64,000 nt of DNA from Chthoniobacterales bacterium (GTDB lineage Bacteria; Verrucomicrobiota; Verrucomicrobiia; Chthoniobacterales; JACTMZ01): assembly GCA_018402585.1 (NCBI GenBank), contig JAGYIO010000006.1:1-64000 (forward strand), read 5' to 3'. The translations under genes were made by a program, and so were the position numbers. Below, one piece after another: positions 59,657 to 64,000 of this stretch; position 1 is the first letter of the stretch; the number at the start of each line of letters is the position of its first letter. The notes under the pieces are model-generated. The model did not search any database. It saw only the letters and a list, made by a program, of their open reading frames with translations, and was not told where the DNA came from.

Positions 59657-60304
59657 ATGGCCCTCTTCGTCTCCAAAAACGGTCAGACCTTCGGGCCACA
59701 CGCTCCGGAGGAGGTCGCCATGTTCGTCGCGACCGGAGATTTCTTGCCCGAGGACTTTTGCTGGCAGGAAGGCTGGACCGCCTGGCGGGCCATTTCGTCC
59801 GTACTTCCGGAACGCCCCGCGCCAGCCGAACCATTGGCCTTGGCTTCGGCGCCGCCGCTCTCCAGCCCGCCGCCGCCCCAGACCTCCGGACAAATCCCCG
59901 CCGATATCACGATCATCGGCACGCTCAAGCTGCCGGACGAACGAACCGTCACCTGCCGCGTCGAAGGAGAAATCCACAGCCCGGACACGGTCATCATTCC
60001 GCGTGAAAACCACGTCAAGGCGCGCATTCAAGCGGAGTCCGTCCTGATCTTCGGCACCGTGGAGGGCGATATCCACGTGACCGGACGCGCGGTGCTGAAA
60101 AGTTCCTCCACCTTGCACGGCGACATCCATGCCGCGCGTGTTCTGGTGGAAGAAGGAGCCACTTTCAACGGCAAATCGCACGTCGCGGGCAAGAGGAGCA
60201 CGCCGGTCCCGGCCGCCAAGCCCGCGCCAAACTCGGCGCGGAAAAAATCTACCATCCCCGCGCCGTCAAACTCAGGCGCAGCGTCTCCCTCGCGCCGGGA
60301 CTGA
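59657..60304 (+). CDS. Bactofilin with N-terminal GYF_2 domain
   Basis: A 215-residue protein. Residues 1-55 form a GYF_2 domain, MALFVSKNGQTFGPHAPEEV followed by DFCWQEGWTAWRAIS. A Pro-rich linker leads to a bactofilin core of beta-helix repeats (ITIIGTLKLPDERTVTCRVE, ARIQAESVLIFGTVEGDIHV). Bactofilins polymerise into cytoskeletal filaments tied to cell shape. The C-terminal tail is basic and low complexity and overlaps the convergent epimerase gene by 56 bp. Confidence 0.82.
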   Translation: MALFVSKNGQTFGPHAPEEVAMFVATGDFLPEDFCWQEGWTAWRAISSVLPERPAPAEPLALASAPPLSSPPPPQTSGQIPADITIIGTLKLPDERTVTCRVEGEIHSPDTVIIPRENHVKARIQAESVLIFGTVEGDIHVTGRAVLKSSSTLHGDIHAARVLVEEGATFNGKSHVAGKRSTPVPAAKPAPNSARKKSTIPAPSNSGAASPSRRD

Positions 60305-61136
60305 GCTTCCGCAACCCCAACCCGTTGTGCACCGCATCGGGCAGAGCGGTCCAAGGCTCCACGCAATAAAAGTCCGACTGCGACGACTCGGTCCAGGTGG
60401 TCACCGCATACCACGGATTCTGTCCCGCAGCATCGGGGGACCAGTTGAAGACCACTTCGCGTCCGTCGGTTTGATGACGCAGGGTCGCAACTTCGGTTGG
60501 TGGCCCGAGGTGGAAAAGGTCGACCAGTTCCGGATTGGTTAGCCCGCCGCCCTCCGGGGCCGGCACCGCAATGATGCGCCCATCCGCCTCCTGCCGTGCA
60601 AAGAACTGGAAGGATCCATCCAGAAACCAATTGCCCCGGTCCGCCGCCGGCACTTCAAAGTAGAAATGGTTCCCCAGGCTGTAAGGCATGGTTTCGGCCC
60701 CGGTATTTTCCACCGTGAAAGCGACCAATAATGCGTCCGCGGCAAGAGCATACTCCACGGTGAGGACGAAGGGGAATGGCCACGCTTCGGCCATGCTTTC
60801 ATCCCAGGCCATGCGCATGGTGATGCGATCCGCCTCATGGCTCACGAGGTCAAAGGGTGCGGCCCTGACCAATCCATGCATCGGTGCCGGACGAACTTTG
60901 CCCGCCGGGTCCCTCCAGAATCCGATCTTTCCGTCGAGAAAGGTGCGCGCGATGAGGGGAAAGAGGAGCGGGTTGCCTCCCCGGATTTTGGTCGGGGCCG
61001 ACCAGTCCGCGCTCTCGGGCCAATGCAACACGGTGCGTCCGCGGACAGACCAGCGCATGAGACGCGCGCCGACGGACGGCGCCAGCTCTGCCTCGGCGGA
61101 CTCGTTGCGCAGGGTCAGAACTGGCGGCGCGACCAC
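60249..61136 (-). CDS. Aldose 1-epimerase family protein
   Basis: About 295 residues, read from a GTG at 61136 just after the upstream stop. The beta-sandwich of galactose mutarotases shows in LIARTFLDGKIGFWRDPAGK, MHGLVRAAPFDLV with the catalytic His, SLGNHFYFEVPAADRG with the second His, and YCVEPWTALPDAVHNG with the Glu. It may interconvert anomers of hexoses or hexose 6-phosphates. The frame is open further upstream without homology. Confidence 0.83.
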   Translation of the reverse strand: MVAPPVLTLRNESAEAELAPSVGARLMRWSVRGRTVLHWPESADWSAPTKIRGGNPLLFPLIARTFLDGKIGFWRDPAGKVRPAPMHGLVRAAPFDLVSHEADRITMRMAWDESMAEAWPFPFVLTVEYALAADALLVAFTVENTGAETMPYSLGNHFYFEVPAADRGNWFLDGSFQFFARQEADGRIIAVPAPEGGGLTNPELVDLFHLGPPTEVATLRHQTDGREVVFNWSPDAAGQNPWYAVTTWTESSQSDFYCVEPWTALPDAVHNGLGLRKLSPGARETLRLSLTARGW

Positions 61137-61137
61137 G

Positions 61138-62043
61138 CTAAGCCCTTCCCGTCTCCGCCTTCGCCGCCATCCGGGCACGGCTGAACCCCTCAGTAAAGTA
61201 GGCGCCGATCACCAGGACCTGGGCCGAGAAATACATCCAGAAAAGCAGGATCATGAAGGACGACATCGCCCCGTAGAACGATTCGGCGCTGAGCCATCCG
61301 AGATAAAGCCCCATGCCGAGCTTGCCGATGGCGAAAAGCAAGGCCGTGCCGAACGCTCCCAGCCAGACGTAACGCCAAAGCACCTTTGCCTCAGGGAGTG
61401 ACTTGAAGATCAGCGCGCAAACCGCGGTGACCATGACGAGGGTGATCGCAAATTCGAGGGAGAAGAGAAAGGTGCTCGAGTAGGGCAATTCTTCGGGCAC
61501 GTATTTTTTCATCACGGCGAGCACCGTGGTGGTGATCAAGGAAAGAATAAGGAGCAGACCCGCGACGAGCACACCGGCCAGTGAGACGAGATAGTGTTCG
61601 ACCCACATCCACCAGGACGCCTCCCGCAAATGCGGCACCCGCCAGATGAAATTCATCGATTCCTTCAATTGGCGCATCACGCTTGAGGAGGTATAAAGGA
61701 GAACAACCAGACCGATCGAGGCGGCCAACCCCGAATTGGCCCGCGAACGCACCCCGACGAGCAAACCTTCGATCGTCACCGCGGTTTCCGGCCCGAACAT
61801 CTCGACCAGCTTGTCCCGCAATTCCTCGTTGGCTGCCGCCTCGCCAAAAACCCAGCCGGCCATGGCCGTGGCGATGAGAAGGAGCGGCCCGATGGAAAAG
61901 ACCGCGTAGTAAGTGAGGGCCGCACCGTGCGTCATGCCGCCCTCCATCACGTAGCGGTTGAAGGCCTCGCCCAAAATGCGGAAAACACCTTTCCGCTTTT
62001 CCGCTTGAGTCTGCTCGACTGGTCGCTCGACAACTTCCATCAA
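61138..62043 (-). CDS. YihY/BrkB-family membrane protein
   Basis: A 301-residue protein with about 6 membrane segments. GGMTHGAALTYYAVFSIGPL is the family opening and the later SFMILLFWMYFSAQVLVIGA closes it. An amphipathic helix follows LVEMFGPETAVTIEGLL. The family was once called ribonuclease BN but is now seen as a transporter/permease of unknown substrate. It starts MMEVV or MEVV. Confidence 0.88.
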   Translation of the reverse strand: MMEVVERPVEQTQAEKRKGVFRILGEAFNRYVMEGGMTHGAALTYYAVFSIGPLLLIATAMAGWVFGEAAANEELRDKLVEMFGPETAVTIEGLLVGVRSRANSGLAASIGLVVLLYTSSSVMRQLKESMNFIWRVPHLREASWWMWVEHYLVSLAGVLVAGLLLILSLITTTVLAVMKKYVPEELPYSSTFLFSLEFAITLVMVTAVCALIFKSLPEAKVLWRYVWLGAFGTALLFAIGKLGMGLYLGWLSAESFYGAMSSFMILLFWMYFSAQVLVIGAYFTEGFSRARMAAKAETGRA

Positions 62044-62110
62044 GCTAGCACTTTAGCGTCTCCCCGGCTTCTGACCAGCCGCCTCTTGCCCTGCGGAGAC
62101 CACCCCGGCA

Positions 62111-63442
62111 TCACTTTCCGATACAGAAGCTTCCGAAGATTTTCGCCAATACCTCCTCCGTATCGACCGCCCCGGTAATTTCCCCGATGGCGGCCAGCGC
62201 GGCACGTAATTCCAGCGAGCTGAGTTCCGGAGGATCCTCCCGCTGCAAGGATTGGCGCGCTGCCCCGAGATAATCCTCTGCCGCGGCCAGGCAATGCCGG
62301 TGCCGTTCGTTCACCGCGATGACCTCACCACAGCGGTCCAGCGCGGAGAGATCGGTCCGCGCGATGACTGCGGCGACCAAGTCCTCCAAGCCACGTCCAT
62401 CGAGGCAAGACATGGCCACCTCGCCCCCGGTCGCAACCAGACCGGGCCGCAGGTCGATCTTGTTGAGCACCCGGATTTCCCGCGCGTCGTGCCGCGCGGG
62501 TTCCGCCTCGGCCGTCACATCGACGACACGCAACGAGACATCCGCCCTCTCCAGTTGCGCCCGCGTCCGGCGCATGCCTTCAAGTTCAAGCGGATCCGCG
62601 GACTCCCGCAATCCGGCCGTATCAACCAAGCGGAAGGGAATGCCGCGCAGCGTGAGGTTTTCCTCGATCGTGTCACGCGTGGTGCCGGGAATTTCGCTCA
62701 CCATGGCGCGGTCGTAGCCGACGAGAAGATTAAGCAAACTCGACTTGCCGGCATTGGGCTCGCCGTGAATGACCAAACGCACACCTTCGCGCAGCATGCG
62801 GCCCTCGTCGGCCGTGGAGAGCAAACGCCGCACCGACGCGTGGAGATGATCGACGCGGGCCAGCAGGGCGCGGCCACTCTCCGCGTCGATACCTTCCTCC
62901 GGGAAATCGATGTAGGCCTCAAGGTGTGCCACGGCGGTGAGCGCGTCTCCGCGCAATTCTTCGACCGCACGGCCGAGGCGGCCTTCCAACTGCCCGGCCG
63001 CCGCCCGGGCCGATGCCTCCCCGCGGGCGGCAATCAAGTCCATGACCGCTTCGGCCTGGGTGAGATCCATCTTGCCGTTGAGGAAGGCCCGCCGCGTGAA
63101 CTCGCCCGGCGGGGCCGGACTCGCTCCCGCGGCCAGTACGGCGCGCAAGACGGAAGCAGCGACCACAATCCCGCCGTGCCCGCTGATCTCGACCAAATCC
63201 TCACCCGTGTAACTGCGCGGCGTGCGGAAGACGGTGAGCAAAACCTCATCAAGGACCACACCGTCCTGCTCGATGTGCCCCCGCTGCACGTGACCGGGCT
63301 GCTCATCCCCCAGAGGACGTCGCCCGCGAAAAACCCGGCCGGCAACTTCCAACGCTCCCGGTCCACTGATCCGCACCACGGCCAACGCGCCGGCTCCGGC
63401 CGGGGTGGCGAGGGCGGCAATAGTGTCCGAACCGGACATCAC
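62111..63442 (-). CDS. mnmE: tRNA modification GTPase MnmE
   Basis: A 443-residue GTPase that, with MnmG, modifies U34 in tRNA. The N-terminal folate-binding part is DTIAALATPAGAGALAVVRI, with GEFTRRAFLNGKMDLTQAEA in the helical domain. The G domain has GEPNAGKSSLLNLLVG, DTAGLRES and NKIDL. The conserved C-terminus is FGSFCIGK. It overlaps the hisC stop by 4 nt. Confidence 0.95.
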   Translation of the reverse strand: MMSGSDTIAALATPAGAGALAVVRISGPGALEVAGRVFRGRRPLGDEQPGHVQRGHIEQDGVVLDEVLLTVFRTPRSYTGEDLVEISGHGGIVVAASVLRAVLAAGASPAPPGEFTRRAFLNGKMDLTQAEAVMDLIAARGEASARAAAGQLEGRLGRAVEELRGDALTAVAHLEAYIDFPEEGIDAESGRALLARVDHLHASVRRLLSTADEGRMLREGVRLVIHGEPNAGKSSLLNLLVGYDRAMVSEIPGTTRDTIEENLTLRGIPFRLVDTAGLRESADPLELEGMRRTRAQLERADVSLRVVDVTAEAEPARHDAREIRVLNKIDLRPGLVATGGEVAMSCLDGRGLEDLVAAVIARTDLSALDRCGEVIAVNERHRHCLAAAEDYLGAARQSLQREDPPELSSLELRAALAAIGEITGAVDTEEVLAKIFGSFCIGK

Positions 63443-64000
63443 TGCACCGCGACAAGGGCGCCGCGGTCCACCATTCCTTCCGCATCAAGTGCGCGCAGGG
63501 CCGCGATGAAGGCCTTGTTTTGCGGCATGGTGCCGACCGAGACGCGGATCCATGCGGGCAGTCCATAGCCGCCCATCGAGCGAACAATCAGCCCGCGACG
63601 GAGCAGGGCCGCAAAAACTTTTTGTCCGTCGCCGACGCGGACCAGGACAAAATTGGCGTGGCTCGGCACGAATTCGAGCTTCATCTCGAGGAACTCCGCT
63701 TGGAAAAAATTCCGTCCCTCGCGGGTGACCCGTCGCGTCGCGTCCATATGCACCTGATCAGACAAACCCGCCAAGGCGCCCGCCTGCGCGATACCATTGG
63801 CGTTGAAGGGCTGCCGCGCTTTCTGCAACACCTCGATGATTTCGGCCGCGGCCAGACCGTAGCCAATGCGCAAATTGGCCAGACCTTGGATTTTGGAAAA
63901 GGTCCGCAAGACCACCACGTTTCGGCCGGCGCGCACGTATTTGAGCACATCGGGCGGTTCGTCGAGGAATTCAAAGTAGGCCTCGTCGAAAACCACCATG
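63439..64000 (-). CDS. hisC: Histidinol-phosphate aminotransferase, C-terminal part
   Basis: The final 187 codons of a PLP aminotransferase that runs off the right edge. VVFDEAYFEFLDEPPDVLKY and RTFSKIQGLANLRIGYG, with the PLP Lys, match HisC. PSHANFVLVRVGDG and MGGYGLPAWIRVSVGTMPQN close the fold. It makes histidinol phosphate from imidazole acetol phosphate. Aromatic amino acid specificity cannot be excluded from the fragment. Confidence 0.88.
   Translation of the reverse strand, partial: MVVFDEAYFEFLDEPPDVLKYVRAGRNVVVLRTFSKIQGLANLRIGYGLAAAEIIEVLQKARQPFNANGIAQAGALAGLSDQVHMDATRRVTREGRNFFQAEFLEMKLEFVPSHANFVLVRVGDGQKVFAALLRRGLIVRSMGGYGLPAWIRVSVGTMPQNKAFIAALRALDAEGMVDRGALVAVQ

Overview
The window is about 64 kb of high-GC Gram-negative chromosome. 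There is no rRNA or marker panel. The type II secretion platform protein, bactofilin, tail-specific protease, LolA-type and lipoprotein genes, and an aryl-polyene-like gene cluster fit the PVC superphylum, most likely Verrucomicrobiota. That placement is inferred from gene content only.

1-9.4 kb is a sugar-catabolic region in decay. A minus-strand operon (2-hydroxyacid dehydrogenase, gnd, Ldh_2-type dehydrogenase) sits opposite an AraC-type regulator. It is followed by an L-fucose locus: a fucI 3' fragment, fucP, fucI, a class II aldolase and fucU. gnd, fucP and the aldolase are intact. The hydroxyacid dehydrogenase, the AraC gene, a YbjN-like gene, fucI and fucU all carry frame disruptions or truncations. 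No comparable damage is seen from 19.3 to 64 kb.

9.4-19.0 kb is a compact accessory module, almost entirely on the minus strand, with phage-like small genes but no integrase or virion genes seen. It encodes an Amidoligase_2-type COOH-NH2 ligase, a class II (Ntn) glutamine amidotransferase, a Cys-His-Asp transglutaminase-like protein, two AAA+ ATPases, an ATP-dependent DNA ligase, a RarA-C-like protein, HTH proteins, a ParE-type toxin-antitoxin pair and a divergent Xre regulator. Four genes start directly behind copies of the same ~60-nt leader, and two more share a small hairpin leader. A 20-bp near-identical repeat at 3.73 kb and 19.11 kb, the latter just below an initiator tRNA gene, may mark island ends.

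19.2-35.2 kb is ordinary chromosome: tRNA-fMet, fba-hpt, a secreted OB-fold protein, a 5'-3' exonuclease, DUF72, a DUF697 protein, dnaE, a Nudix-like protein, gspF, an MBL-fold hydrolase, a tail-specific protease, an entericidin-like lipoprotein, tRNA-Arg, an ICMT-like methyltransferase and a TauE-type permease.

35.2-53.6 kb is a biosynthetic cluster of the aryl-polyene/xanthomonadin type. It holds two ACPs, a full ketosynthase and a KS-like partner, a hot-dog dehydratase, an acyl-AMP ligase, a condensation-like enzyme, two halogenase-like flavoproteins, a methyltransferase, acyltransferase/GT2/deacetylase genes, LolA, a YbhN-like membrane protein and an MMPL exporter fused to an LpxL-like acyltransferase. 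The likely product is a lipid-anchored, possibly halogenated pigment in the outer envelope.

53.6-64 kb returns to housekeeping: a pentapeptide-repeat protein, tandem CPA2 antiporters, an MFS protein, a nitroreductase, tRNA-Val, a GYF-bactofilin, an aldose epimerase, YihY, mnmE and a partial hisC.
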